Below are positions 8,655-17,340 of a DNA stretch of 64,000 nt, piece after piece (position 1 is the stretch's first letter; each line of letters starts with the position of its first letter). Source of the DNA: Pseudolysobacter antarcticus (GTDB lineage Bacteria; Pseudomonadota; Gammaproteobacteria; Xanthomonadales; Rhodanobacteraceae); NCBI RefSeq assembly GCF_004168365.1, contig NZ_CP035704.1:2542001-2606000 (forward strand), in the 5' to 3' direction. The notes beneath the pieces were generated by a model. The model was not told the DNA's origin. It saw only the letters and a list, made by a program, of their open reading frames with translations, and searched no databases. A program made the translations under genes and the position numbers.

Positions 8655-10238
8655 TTATTGCGGACCGATATTATCGGTCTTGTTGATGAAGTTCGCGACG
8701 TTGTCATGCAGCTCTTTCAGCGACTGCAGATGGGCGTAAACCATATGTCCCGACTCGTAATAATGCGTCTCGATGTTCTTCACGAGACTCTGCGGAATTG
8801 GCAGGTGGCGCATTTCGTAGTCGGCCGTGAAGAACGGCGTAGCGAGATCGAAATAACCCGAGTTCAACATCACGTTCAGACGCGGATTGTATTTCATCGC
8901 CGCCGCCAGATCGGGAATCACGTTCGGAAAACCCGGCACCGGAAACGGCGCGCCCGGTTGCTTGTGCTCGAACTTCCAGCCCGGGAATGTACCTTCCGCG
9001 AACAGGTGATACGTGTCGTCCTGGCCGAACTTTAGTTGCTTGCGCACGTAATCGTTGAAGCCCGCGACATACGCCGAGGAAATAGCCGCCGACTGCGGAT
9101 CGTAAGCCGCGCCCTGCTCCAAGGCGTCCATCGTTGGGCCGGAGAAACGCGAGTCGAGGCGACCAGTAGTCAGGCCTTCATCGATCTGCAAGGTATGCTC
9201 GAACTCGCCACCATTGATACGCAGATCGGCGCGTTCGATGTAGTCGACTGGCAGGCCGATATAACTGTGCAACTTCTCGGCGATCGCACGCTTGCGCGCC
9301 GGATCAAGCGCCGTGCCCGCCGCCAGCGCCTGCGCATATTCGCCCATCGCGAACTGCTCGACTTCGGCCAAGAACGGCTTGAGTTCGGCCGGACGATTCG
9401 AGAGTTTCTTGTGATACCACGCCGTTGCCGCATATGTCGGCAGCACCAGCTGATACGAAAGATCCACGCCGGGATTAATCTGCGGGAAATCGATCAGCAT
9501 CGCCATGTTCAGCACTTGCGACAGCAGGATCACGCCATTCAGGTCGATCGCTTTTTCACTCTGCAACAGATTCGCCAGCACCGCCGAACGCGTGGTGCCG
9601 TAGCTTTCGCCGAACAGGTATTTCGGTGAATTCCAGCGACCGTATTTCGACAGGAACTTGCCGATGAATTGTGCGAAGGCCTCGGCATCGGGATCGACAC
9701 CGAAATAATCCTTCGGGCCTTTTTCCTTGTCGGCAAACGTACTGAAACCCGCCCCCGGCGCATCGATGAAAACCAGATCGCTGGCATCGAGCAAACTGTA
9801 ATCGTTATTGATCAGGCCGTACGGCGCCGGTGCGGTGTGTTGATCGTCGTCGGTCACCACACGCTTCGGCCCGAACGCGCCCATATGCAGCCAGACGGTT
9901 GCTGATCCCGGGCCACCGTTGTAGATGAAAGTAACGGGGCGCTTCGATGCATCCGCACCCTTCTTGAAATACGCCGCGTAGAAAATGCTGGCCGTGCCGA
10001 CGCCTTTTTTATCGTCCAGAATCAGCGTGCCGGCAACCGCCTTGTAATCGATGTGCTTGCCCTCGACGGTCACCGCGCCATCGGTCTCGGATTGTTTGGC
10101 GACAAGCTTTTCGGGCTTGGGCTGATCCTGTTTTGCCGCATCGGGCTTGGCATCCTTGGCCGGCGCATCTTCGGCGAAACTCGGCGCGGCAAGCGCCGAC
10201 AAAGCGGTGACGATCACGGCGGTGCACAAGGTTTTCAT
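8655..10238 (-). CDS. Secreted serine carboxypeptidase, S10 family
   Basis: 527 residues with signal peptide (cut near SFA-ED, residue 22), then an Ala/Lys/Pro/Asp-rich linker (24-46). The alpha/beta-hydrolase core shows the S10 features: YNGGPGSATVW (oxyanion region, 106-116), nucleophile GESYGTTRS (S212), Asp in NSGYFDLATPFF (D464) and His in ESGHMVY (H498). The family removes C-terminal residues from peptides, usually at acidic pH; bacterial members are periplasmic or secreted. ATG 10238 starts a clean signal peptide. The gene stands alone, facing the PhzF cluster and divergent from the acyltransferase at 10482. Confidence 0.9.
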   Translation of the reverse strand: MKTLCTAVIVTALSALAAPSFAEDAPAKDAKPDAAKQDQPKPEKLVAKQSETDGAVTVEGKHIDYKAVAGTLILDDKKGVGTASIFYAAYFKKGADASKRPVTFIYNGGPGSATVWLHMGAFGPKRVVTDDDQHTAPAPYGLINNDYSLLDASDLVFIDAPGAGFSTFADKEKGPKDYFGVDPDAEAFAQFIGKFLSKYGRWNSPKYLFGESYGTTRSAVLANLLQSEKAIDLNGVILLSQVLNMAMLIDFPQINPGVDLSYQLVLPTYAATAWYHKKLSNRPAELKPFLAEVEQFAMGEYAQALAAGTALDPARKRAIAEKLHSYIGLPVDYIERADLRINGGEFEHTLQIDEGLTTGRLDSRFSGPTMDALEQGAAYDPQSAAISSAYVAGFNDYVRKQLKFGQDDTYHLFAEGTFPGWKFEHKQPGAPFPVPGFPNVIPDLAAAMKYNPRLNVMLNSGYFDLATPFFTADYEMRHLPIPQSLVKNIETHYYESGHMVYAHLQSLKELHDNVANFINKTDNIGPQ

Positions 10239-10481
10239 GGTGTTTTCTCTGCTCGGGAGGATTAGTTGCGGTGCCAGCCAAGATCGCCAGCGCCACGTTG
10301 CCGATTACAGTCTGGCGCACGCGGCGATGCGGTTACACTCCCAGAAGTCACGCCGCAATACCTCCGCGAAAAATGCTTCGCGCCACCGCGCTACGCCCGA
10401 GGAGTGATCTTGCATTGCTGCAAATGGCGCGGTTGGCGATAATCCCCTACTTTGTGCCATTGATCACCACTCAGGAAAACG

Positions 10482-11369
10482 ATGCTCACCTTTCTACCGA
10501 CCTTCATTCGTTTGCCGCTGGTGTGCCTGCTGGTCGCGCTGAATTTGTTGCTGCATGTCACCCCACTCTTTCTGTTTGCAATCATCAAGGCGATCGTGCC
10601 GATCAAGGGATTCCGCCGCGTTTGTTCGCGCATCCTGGTGCTGCTGGCGGAAGACTGGATTGCGGTACACAGCGTGTTGTACCGCGTTTTCACGCGCATC
10701 GAATGGCGGGTCGAAGGGCTCAACGGCTTGCGTTATCGCGGCTGGTATCTAGTACTCAGCAATCACCAGAGCTGGGTGGATATTCCAGTGCTGCAGAAAA
10801 TCTTCAACAAGCGCATTCCGTTCCTCAAGTTTTTTCTCAAGCAGCAATTGATCTGGGTGCCGGTGCTTGGCCTGGCGTGGTGGGCGCTGGATTTTCCGTT
10901 CATGCGCCGCTACTCACGCGCGACCTTGAAAAAACATCCCGAGCTGGCCGGCAAGGATATGGAAGAAACGCGTAAAGCCTGCGAACGTTTTCGCGATCTG
11001 CCGGTGTCGGTGATGAACTTCGTCGAAGGCACGCGCTTCACTGATGAAAAACATTCGCGCCAGCAATCGCCCTACGCGCATCTGCTGAAACCGAAATCCG
11101 GCGGTGCCGCGTTCGTGCTCGACAGCATGGGCGAGATTCTGCAATCGGTGATCGATGTCACGATCGTCTATCCCGATGGTCGCCCGACTCTCGTGGATCT
11201 GCTCGCCGGACGTGTGCGAAAAGTCAGCGTGGTAGTGCGTGAGCTGCCGATTCCGGCCGAACTTATGCACGGCGACTACGAAAACAATCCGTCGTTCCGC
11301 GCGCAGTTCCAGCAATGGGCCAACGGCATCTGGAAGGACAAGGACACGATTTTCGAGCGCCTGAATTAG
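10482..11369 (+). CDS. YihG-like 1-acyl-glycerol-3-phosphate acyltransferase
   Basis: 295 residues. An N-terminal hydrophobic segment (10-37) anchors it to the inner membrane. The acyltransferase motifs are NHQSWVD (H95/D100, the HX4D catalytic pair) and NFVEGTRFT. The stretches KFFLKQQLIWVPVLGLAWWA and FPFMRRYSR are strikingly like E. coli YihG, a PlsC-type enzyme that sets the second acyl chain of phosphatidic acid. The C-terminus (HGDYENNPSFRAQFQQW) also matches YihG. The stop overlaps the Shine-Dalgarno of the next gene, so the pentapeptide-repeat protein is translated from the same message. Confidence 0.88.
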   Translation: MLTFLPTFIRLPLVCLLVALNLLLHVTPLFLFAIIKAIVPIKGFRRVCSRILVLLAEDWIAVHSVLYRVFTRIEWRVEGLNGLRYRGWYLVLSNHQSWVDIPVLQKIFNKRIPFLKFFLKQQLIWVPVLGLAWWALDFPFMRRYSRATLKKHPELAGKDMEETRKACERFRDLPVSVMNFVEGTRFTDEKHSRQQSPYAHLLKPKSGGAAFVLDSMGEILQSVIDVTIVYPDGRPTLVDLLAGRVRKVSVVVRELPIPAELMHGDYENNPSFRAQFQQWANGIWKDKDTIFERLN

Positions 11370-11377
11370 GAGCAGAA

Positions 11378-11887
11378 GTGCCGGGCTCAGGGACTAAAAA
11401 ACCACGGAAACACGTCATCGAAATACGTGATGACCTCGGCGAGGTATTGTGCAAAATACGTGTCGCCGACCTTGCCTCCGGTTTGGCCGGCGCGGACATG
11501 CAGGGAGTGTTTGGATATTCTGCTCAGCTTCAAGGTCAAAATATGTCAGGGGCGGAAATGTATTGGGCCCATCTCACTGGTGCCGATCTCAGCTTTGCGA
11601 TTCTCACAGGTGCGGACATGCGAGGAGCGTTTCTCAATGACGCGATATGTCGGCATGCGAATTTCCGCTCTGCGAATTTGGGGCGCGACAATCTGGGCGG
11701 ACGAACCTCCATCCTCGGCACCGACTTCACGGATGCCGTATTGAACGGTGCGATACTTGATGGTGCTGTGTTCGACGACCGCACTATTTTTCCGAAAGGC
11801 TATCACCCGAAAAGTCACGGACTGATTCACTTTAACGAGCTCGCATCGACCGAGGCGATCGCCAAGGCACACAAACGCAAAAAATGA
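11378..11887 (+). CDS. Pentapeptide-repeat protein
   Basis: 169 residues counted from a GTG at 11378, which follows AGGAG (11368-11372) overlapping the acyltransferase stop. From about residue 30 the A(D/N)LxX pattern recurs (LAGADMQGVF, MSGAEMYWA, LTGADLSFA, LTGADMRGA, CRHANFRSANLGRDNL, LNGAILDGAVF), which folds as a right-handed quadrilateral beta-helix. The C-terminal 25 residues are basic. Pentapeptide proteins can mimic DNA (gyrase protection) or act as adaptors; nothing here decides. Starts upstream of 11378 would lie inside the acyltransferase gene. Confidence 0.75.
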   Translation: MPGSGTKKPRKHVIEIRDDLGEVLCKIRVADLASGLAGADMQGVFGYSAQLQGQNMSGAEMYWAHLTGADLSFAILTGADMRGAFLNDAICRHANFRSANLGRDNLGGRTSILGTDFTDAVLNGAILDGAVFDDRTIFPKGYHPKSHGLIHFNELASTEAIAKAHKRKK

Positions 11888-11903
11888 ATCGGCTGAGCAA
11901 CAC

Positions 11904-12707
11904 TCAGCCCACACTCTCAGCGCTGTAGCGTGCGAGCAATCCGCTGCGCACCGCCGAGCGATAAACCCGGCTGAAGCACAGATACGCGAGCACGATCTGG
12001 ATTAGCGCGAGCGCCAGCCCGATCAATAATGACGACGACGAAAATGCTGCGCCCGCGACTACCGCGCGCATGCCTTCGAACACATACGATGGCGGCAAGA
12101 CATAACCGATCCACTGCATCCAGTGCGGCAAAACGGACAACGGATAAAACACCGCAGCGAATGGCGACAACAGCGCTGGAATCGGCCACACAAGCCACTC
12201 CGACGCCGGCCCGAGACGCAACACCAGCGCGCTGGCAAAAATGCCGAGTGCGATGCCGAACAAAAACAGCACGGCGACGAACGGAACCAGCAGTACACCG
12301 TAAACAAAAAACGATAAACCAAATACCGTCGTCGCCAAAACCAGCATCACCACCAAACCGATCAGGCTGGTCACGATGCTGGTCAGCACCAGGCCACTAA
12401 CGTATTCCGAGATCGACAACGGTGTGGCGAATACGTTGAGAAAGTTACGCGACCAGACGTCTTCGAAAAAGGCGATCGTCACGCCTTGCATCACACGCGT
12501 GAAAAAGTCCCACAGCAGCACTGCACCGAGCAGACTCGGCACAAAATCGTGGCCCGGCGATGACACGGTATTGAGATAACGCGCGATGAATCCCCACAGC
12601 ACGATATCGATCGCCACCCAGGCGAACAGCGGCACGACGCGGGTCGGGCTGCTGCGCAGCAGATAAAACTGGCGCAGGAAAATAGCGTAGATACGACGCG
12701 GATTCAT
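11904..12707 (-). CDS. ABC-2 type transporter permease
   Basis: 267 residues with about six membrane helices (for example VVPLFAWVAIDIVLWGFIA, LIGLVVMLVLATTVFGLSFF, FGIALGIFASALVLRLG, LLIGLALALIQIVLAYL), the layout of ABC-2 permeases that export drugs, polysaccharides or lipids. ATG 12707 overlaps the stop of the upstream ATPase gene by four bases (ATGA), showing translational coupling. The short basic N-terminus MNPRRIYAIFLRQFYLLR is characteristic. Substrate unknown. Confidence 0.88.
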   Translation of the reverse strand: MNPRRIYAIFLRQFYLLRSSPTRVVPLFAWVAIDIVLWGFIARYLNTVSSPGHDFVPSLLGAVLLWDFFTRVMQGVTIAFFEDVWSRNFLNVFATPLSISEYVSGLVLTSIVTSLIGLVVMLVLATTVFGLSFFVYGVLLVPFVAVLFLFGIALGIFASALVLRLGPASEWLVWPIPALLSPFAAVFYPLSVLPHWMQWIGYVLPPSYVFEGMRAVVAGAAFSSSSLLIGLALALIQIVLAYLCFSRVYRSAVRSGLLARYSAESVG

Positions 12708-13492
12708 CGTCCGCTCTCCGCATACGCCAGCGGTTCGCGCGCGAGGCTGATGAACAATTCTTCGAGCGATGCAACACCGTGTTCGCCGGGCAAGGTTTTC
12801 GGATTGCCTTCGAGCAGAATGCGACCGTGCGACAGGAACAGCACACGATCGCAGACGTCCTGCACTTCGTACATATTGTGCGACGTCCACAAGATTCCAC
12901 CGTTACCATGCGTGGCGATATCGCGAATGCTGCGGCGGATATCCTGCGCGGTAGCGGGATCGAGCGACGCCGTCGGCTCATCCAGCAACAGCAGTTGCGG
13001 CGCGTTCAACAGCGCCTTGGCCAGACTGACGCGCGTCTGTTCACCGGAAGATAGCACGCCGCATTTTGTGTCGCGGAATCGGCGCAGCTCGAATTGATCG
13101 AGCAAGGTTTCGATGCGCGCATTGAGCTGTGCGACGTCATAGATCAGACCAAAAAACCGCAGGTTCTGATACACCGTCATATTACCCGGCAACGGCGCAT
13201 ACACCGCCGCGAAGTTGGTCCGTGCGAGGGCGCGAGTGCGTTGTTTCGCCAGCGCGATGCCCTCGATTTCGATCTCACCCGCGCTCGGTTCGAGTACGCC
13301 GAGGATCATGTTGATCGTGGTGGTTTTGCCAGCACCGTTCGGCCCGAGCAAACCGACGATTTCATTGCGCCGCACCTCGAACGAAACACTATCGACGGCG
13401 ACCGTCGCGCTGTATTGCTTGCGCAGATGACGCACCGAAAGAATGATGTCGGGATCAGCTATCGTATTGATTTTCGCTTCGTGCACACTCAT
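12704..13492 (-). CDS. ABC transporter ATP-binding protein
   Basis: 262-residue nucleotide-binding subunit: Walker A GPNGAGKTTT (50-59), Q-loop region, signature LSSGEQTRVSLAKALL, Walker B LLLLDEP followed by TASLDP, and the switch His in ILWTSHNM. The signature has LSSGEQ rather than LSGGQ, as in many ABC-2 exporters. It pairs with the permease whose start overlaps its stop. A promoter probably lies in 13493-13603, shared with the divergent MpaB-type gene. Confidence 0.92.
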   Translation of the reverse strand: MSVHEAKINTIADPDIILSVRHLRKQYSATVAVDSVSFEVRRNEIVGLLGPNGAGKTTTINMILGVLEPSAGEIEIEGIALAKQRTRALARTNFAAVYAPLPGNMTVYQNLRFFGLIYDVAQLNARIETLLDQFELRRFRDTKCGVLSSGEQTRVSLAKALLNAPQLLLLDEPTASLDPATAQDIRRSIRDIATHGNGGILWTSHNMYEVQDVCDRVLFLSHGRILLEGNPKTLPGEHGVASLEELFISLAREPLAYAESGR

Positions 13493-13603
13493 TCCGTTAG
13501 CATGTCAGTTTTGATTCAGGTCATGGCTTGCGCGACCGGCAGATTCATCATCCGCCTGCCGCGAGTATGCCGGATCACCGATCGTTTTCTGGAATTTTTT
13601 TGC

Positions 13604-14521
13604 ATGCCGTTGCCCTCCCTTGCTTCACCTGCTCGCGCCCAGATTCGACGCTGGGTGATCAGCGCTTTTCCGCGCGATCCGAGTCTCGGGCTGAGCTATG
13701 ACGAGCCGCTTGGCGATCCCGGTTTGTTCGGTCCGGAAAGTATTACGTGGAAAATTCATGCCGACTTTCCGGGCATGCTTTCGGGCGGTCTGTGCGCGCT
13801 GATGTTGCAGACGCTGCATCCCCTCGCTTTGGCGGGCGTGTGGGATCATTCGAATTTCCGCACCGATCTGGTCGGACGCCTGCGTCGCACTACTGCCTTT
13901 GTCGCCGGCACCACGTACGCGGCGCGCGCACCGGCTGAGGCCTTGATCGCGAAGGTGCGACAAATTCATGCGCGCGTGCGCGGCACCGCAGCCGACGGAC
14001 GTAGCTATTCGGCGGACGATCCGGCATTGCTGACCTGGGTGCACATCACCGAGGCGTACGGATTTCTCGAAGGTTATCGGCGTTACAGCCACGCGCGTTT
14101 GCCACAGCAGGCGGTAGATCGTTATTACGACGAAACCCGACGTGTGGCCGAAGCGCTCGGTGCGCGGAATGTGCCGGCATCGCACAGCGAGGTGATGGAT
14201 TATTTCCGCGATAAACGGGCCGAACTCGAGTTCAGCGAGCGCTCGCGCATCGTGTTGGATATCCTTACACGCATCCGCCTGCCGGTGCCGGCAGCGGGCG
14301 TGACACGCAATCTGTTTCTCGGCGCCGGTGCCGTATTGTTGCCGGACTGGGCCAGAGTCCTGCTGCGCGAAAGTACGATTCAGCGTGCTCAAGCGCGGAT
14401 CGCCGCGACGACATTGTGGAGCATCGCGCCACTGTTCCGCGCCGCGCTCGATGACGGCATTGCCGCACGCGCGTGTCGCCGGCTTGGCCTCGCGCCGGAC
14501 GCGCTGTATCGCTGGCCGTGA
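13604..14521 (+). CDS. MpaB/rubber-oxygenase family protein (DUF2236)
   Basis: 305-residue helical protein of the DUF2236 group, which includes the fungal ER protein MpaB and is related to latex-clearing (Lcp) b-type-heme oxygenases. Family features are TWKIHADFPGMLSGG, LMLQTLHPLALAGVWDHSNF, the Arg-rich GRLRRTTAFVAGTTYA and TWVHITEAYGFLEGYRRY; the conserved His residues are candidate heme ligands. No signal peptide is seen. The start is uncertain: 13604 gives a family-length product, and 13523 is a longer in-frame ATG. The enzyme's substrate is unknown. It precedes a YhiN-type flavoprotein by 43 bases. Confidence 0.8.
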   Translation: MPLPSLASPARAQIRRWVISAFPRDPSLGLSYDEPLGDPGLFGPESITWKIHADFPGMLSGGLCALMLQTLHPLALAGVWDHSNFRTDLVGRLRRTTAFVAGTTYAARAPAEALIAKVRQIHARVRGTAADGRSYSADDPALLTWVHITEAYGFLEGYRRYSHARLPQQAVDRYYDETRRVAEALGARNVPASHSEVMDYFRDKRAELEFSERSRIVLDILTRIRLPVPAAGVTRNLFLGAGAVLLPDWARVLLRESTIQRAQARIAATTLWSIAPLFRAALDDGIAARACRRLGLAPDALYRWP

Positions 14522-14564
14522 ACAAAAATACAAGCCACCCACTGAACTCGACCGCACGATCGCC

Positions 14565-15746
14565 ATGACCGAAAACTTCGACGTAATAATCATCGGCGGT
14601 GGCGCCGCCGGGCTGATGTGCGCGATCACTGCGGGTCAGCGTGGGCGACGCGTGCTGCTGATCGAACACGCCAATCGGGTCGGCAAGAAAATTCTCATGT
14701 CGGGCGGCGGACGCTGCAACTTCACCAATCTCGGCGTGACGCCGGGCAATTACCTTTCCGCCAATCCGCACTTCTGCAAATCTGCCCTCGCGCGCTACAA
14801 ACCAGCCGACTTTATCGCGATGGTCGAGCGCCACGGTATCGCCTATCACGAGAAGGAACTCGGGCAAATGTTTTGCGACGATTCCTCGAAGCAGATCGTG
14901 TCCATGCTGCTGGATGAATGCGCCGCGGCGAATGTGCGTATCGAAACCAGTTGCACGATCACGCGCGTGAAAAGCGGCGACGGTGGTTTTCGTATCGAGA
15001 CCGCACTCGGCACCTTCGCCGCTGCGGCGCTCGTCGTCGCGAGTGGCGGTTTGTCGATTCCGAGCATGGGCGCGAGCGGCTTCGGTTACGAACTCGCGCG
15101 CCAATTCGGTCACCACGTATTGCCGACGCGTGCCGGCCTCGTGCCGCTCACGCTCAGCGGCAAACATCACGAGCGCTTGCAGGATCTCAGCGGCGTGGCA
15201 TTGACAGTCGAGAGTCAATGCAATGGTGAAACATTCCGCGCCGGTTTGTTGATCACGCACCGCGGCGTGAGCGGTCCGGCGATCCTGCAAATTTCGTCGT
15301 ACTGGAATCCCGGCGATGATCTGCGCCTGAACCTGTTGCCCGATGGCGATGCCCTCGCCCGCCTGCGCGAACAGCAAGCCGAGCGACCTTTGGCCGAGTT
15401 GAAAAACGTGCTGGCCGATATCCTGCCGCGTCGGCTGGCGTTGCGTTTTTGCGAAATCTGGTTGACCAGCAAACCGATGCGCCAGTATCGCGATAACGAA
15501 CTACAGCAGATCGCCAGCCAACTCGAAAACTGGCCACTGGTCGCGAGCGGCACCGAAGGGTATCGCACCGCCGAAGTCACGCTCGGCGGCGTGGATACCG
15601 AAGAACTGTCATCCAGCTCGATGCAATCGCGGCTGGTTGCGGGCCTGTATTTCATCGGTGAAGTGGTGGATGTCACTGGCCATCTGGGCGGCTACAACTT
15701 TCAATGGGCGTGGGCATCCGGACACGCCGCCGGTAGCGCTATCTGA
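14565..15746 (+). CDS. NAD(P)/FAD-dependent oxidoreductase, YhiN/HI0933 family
   Basis: 393-residue flavoprotein. The N-terminal Rossmann motif is VIIIGGGAAGLMCAI followed by the acidic strand end LLIEHANRVGKK, then the family hallmark SGGGRCNFTN. The C-terminus carries the FAD-contact YFIGEVVDVTGHLGGYNFQWAW. The family is widespread in bacteria, with an inserted domain in the middle; no reaction has been firmly assigned. ATG 14565 is used; starts further upstream lie inside the preceding gene. Same strand as the MpaB-type gene, with a 43-base gap. Confidence 0.9.
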   Translation: MTENFDVIIIGGGAAGLMCAITAGQRGRRVLLIEHANRVGKKILMSGGGRCNFTNLGVTPGNYLSANPHFCKSALARYKPADFIAMVERHGIAYHEKELGQMFCDDSSKQIVSMLLDECAAANVRIETSCTITRVKSGDGGFRIETALGTFAAAALVVASGGLSIPSMGASGFGYELARQFGHHVLPTRAGLVPLTLSGKHHERLQDLSGVALTVESQCNGETFRAGLLITHRGVSGPAILQISSYWNPGDDLRLNLLPDGDALARLREQQAERPLAELKNVLADILPRRLALRFCEIWLTSKPMRQYRDNELQQIASQLENWPLVASGTEGYRTAEVTLGGVDTEELSSSSMQSRLVAGLYFIGEVVDVTGHLGGYNFQWAWASGHAAGSAI

Positions 15747-15795
15747 GCACTGGCCTATTAGTGTGATTTGTATAACGCGCCCATCAGGCAACACA

Positions 15796-16215
15796 TCAGC
15801 GGGAAAGTATTGCTTGCGCCACGCTGTGTTCCAGCGTTTGTTGCATGACACGCAAACCCTGCACGATCATCGCACCGATATTCGGCGCGAGTTCATCAGG
15901 CAACAGGTCGGCGATCCACAGCACACGGCTGCGCCCGGCATCCTCGGCAAATACCTGCAACGATGCATTGTGATGCGTGAGCCTGCCGCCGACGATAGCC
16001 CAAACCAGGCGACGACGGTCGTGATCTATCGCAACGATCAATTCGCGAGCCACGAGGCCATTCGCAAACGTGACGATTCTGACACCGGGCTCAAGCTGCG
16101 TGTCGACGACAAAACCCGGCGCCAGCCGCGTGTGCACCGCGCCGACATCGGCAACGGCAGCCCATATATACTCTGGGCTTGCATCGATAGAAATTTCCTG
16201 GTGAATGGATGCCAT
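15796..16215 (-). CDS. SRPBCC (START-like) family protein
   Basis: 139 residues with the helix-grip fold expected of SRPBCC proteins: an N-terminal strand (IHQEISIDASPEYIWAAVADVG), seven-strand core and long C-terminal helix (APNIGAMIVQGLRVMQQTLEHS). Such proteins bind hydrophobic ligands or act as polyketide cyclase-like enzymes; no catalytic residue can be named. It lies 73 bases downstream of an AraC-family regulator on the same strand, so the two are probably one transcription unit. Confidence 0.8.
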   Translation of the reverse strand: MASIHQEISIDASPEYIWAAVADVGAVHTRLAPGFVVDTQLEPGVRIVTFANGLVARELIVAIDHDRRRLVWAIVGGRLTHHNASLQVFAEDAGRSRVLWIADLLPDELAPNIGAMIVQGLRVMQQTLEHSVAQAILSR

Positions 16216-16288
16216 CGTGTTTCCCTCTCAGACTTGATATTGCCGGTGATTGATTCGTTCACCGCTTTCTTCGCGGACGAACAGCATG

Positions 16289-17134
16289 CTAGGCCGAGGC
16301 AATCAGGCGTTCTTGGAAAATCTTGCGGTTTCCTTGCGCCGCGTAACGAAAGTTTCGTGGCGATACACCTGCGGCGCGATGAAAGCTGCGCACGAAATTC
16401 GACAGATCGGCAAATCCGACATCGAGCGCGATATCGGTGATCGCGCACGTATCACTCGCGAGCAGACTCGCCGCATTGCGCAAACGGCAACGCAACAGAT
16501 ATTGATGTGGCGTCACGCCGAGCACCGTGGCGAACAGGCGCAGAAAATGAAACGCAGTCAAACCGACTTCGCTCGCAACGATTGCCAGATCGATGGCTTG
16601 ATGCGCATGGGCATCTATCCACAGCGCCGCCTGCACCGCACGCCGCCGATCGTTGGCGCGGGTTGGCAAATACTGGTGTTGCCGTCCGGATACAAGCTCG
16701 ACAAAACGCGCGGCAAACAGCATGCCGATTTCATCGAGTCCCAAATTGCTGTCTGCCGTTGCTGCTGATTGCGCGAGTTCACCGAGCACAACCAAGGGCG
16801 CCAATGGCGGCACGCTGGAGGTTCGCCAAATCGCGCTGCGATCGTCGATGCTGTCGATCAGTTCTGGTGCAAGTTGGAAAGACAAACACTCGTCACCACA
16901 AACATGATGATCGTGCGTGCAGATGAATTCATCGCCCGGATAACCGACCATCACCGATCCGGCGACAAGCTCGGATATGCGACCGCGACTGCGCAAGCCG
17001 AAGCTGCCCTTGCGCACATACGAAAGCGAATAACCATCGTACAGTTCGACAAACGATTTATCGCGCGGCGTGGCGCTGCAACGGTAGTCGACGACCGTGA
17101 TGGATTTGCGCCGCAGCAAGGTTGTTGTCGTCAT
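16289..17134 (-). CDS. AraC family transcriptional regulator
   Basis: 281 residues. The N-terminal half (to about 165) is a cupin-like sensor domain ([28 protein letters not shown]). The C-terminal half holds two HTH motifs: [33 protein letters not shown] and [30 protein letters not shown], the second with the usual [14 protein letters not shown] signature. It probably controls the SRPBCC gene downstream and perhaps the divergent M28 peptidase gene; the effector is unknown. Confidence 0.9.
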   Translation of the reverse strand: MTTTTLLRRKSITVVDYRCSATPRDKSFVELYDGYSLSYVRKGSFGLRSRGRISELVAGSVMVGYPGDEFICTHDHHVCGDECLSFQLAPELIDSIDDRSAIWRTSSVPPLAPLVVLGELAQSAATADSNLGLDEIGMLFAARFVELVSGRQHQYLPTRANDRRRAVQAALWIDAHAHQAIDLAIVASEVGLTAFHFLRLFATVLGVTPHQYLLRCRLRNAASLLASDTCAITDIALDVGFADLSNFVRSFHRAAGVSPRNFRYAAQGNRKIFQERLIASA

Positions 17135-17340
17135 GGCTGATAGATCCTATCGGCGTCAGTGCATGCTGACCATCTGCGTATTTTTGTATCCATTCTTCGC
17201 CATCAATCTGTCACGATACGCGCGTGATCAGCGTTATGGAATCATTACCCACTGCCGACCGCTTCGATGAACGGGACGAACGACATGACCATGCAAAGCC
17301 CATCGCAATCGTATGCGGATCGGACACGTTTGCGTTCGGC

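Noticed and set aside
11904-12890. Longer version of the ABC permease starting at 12890
   Set aside because: The first 61 residues would lie inside the ATPase gene; the ATGA-coupled start at 12707 fits the family.
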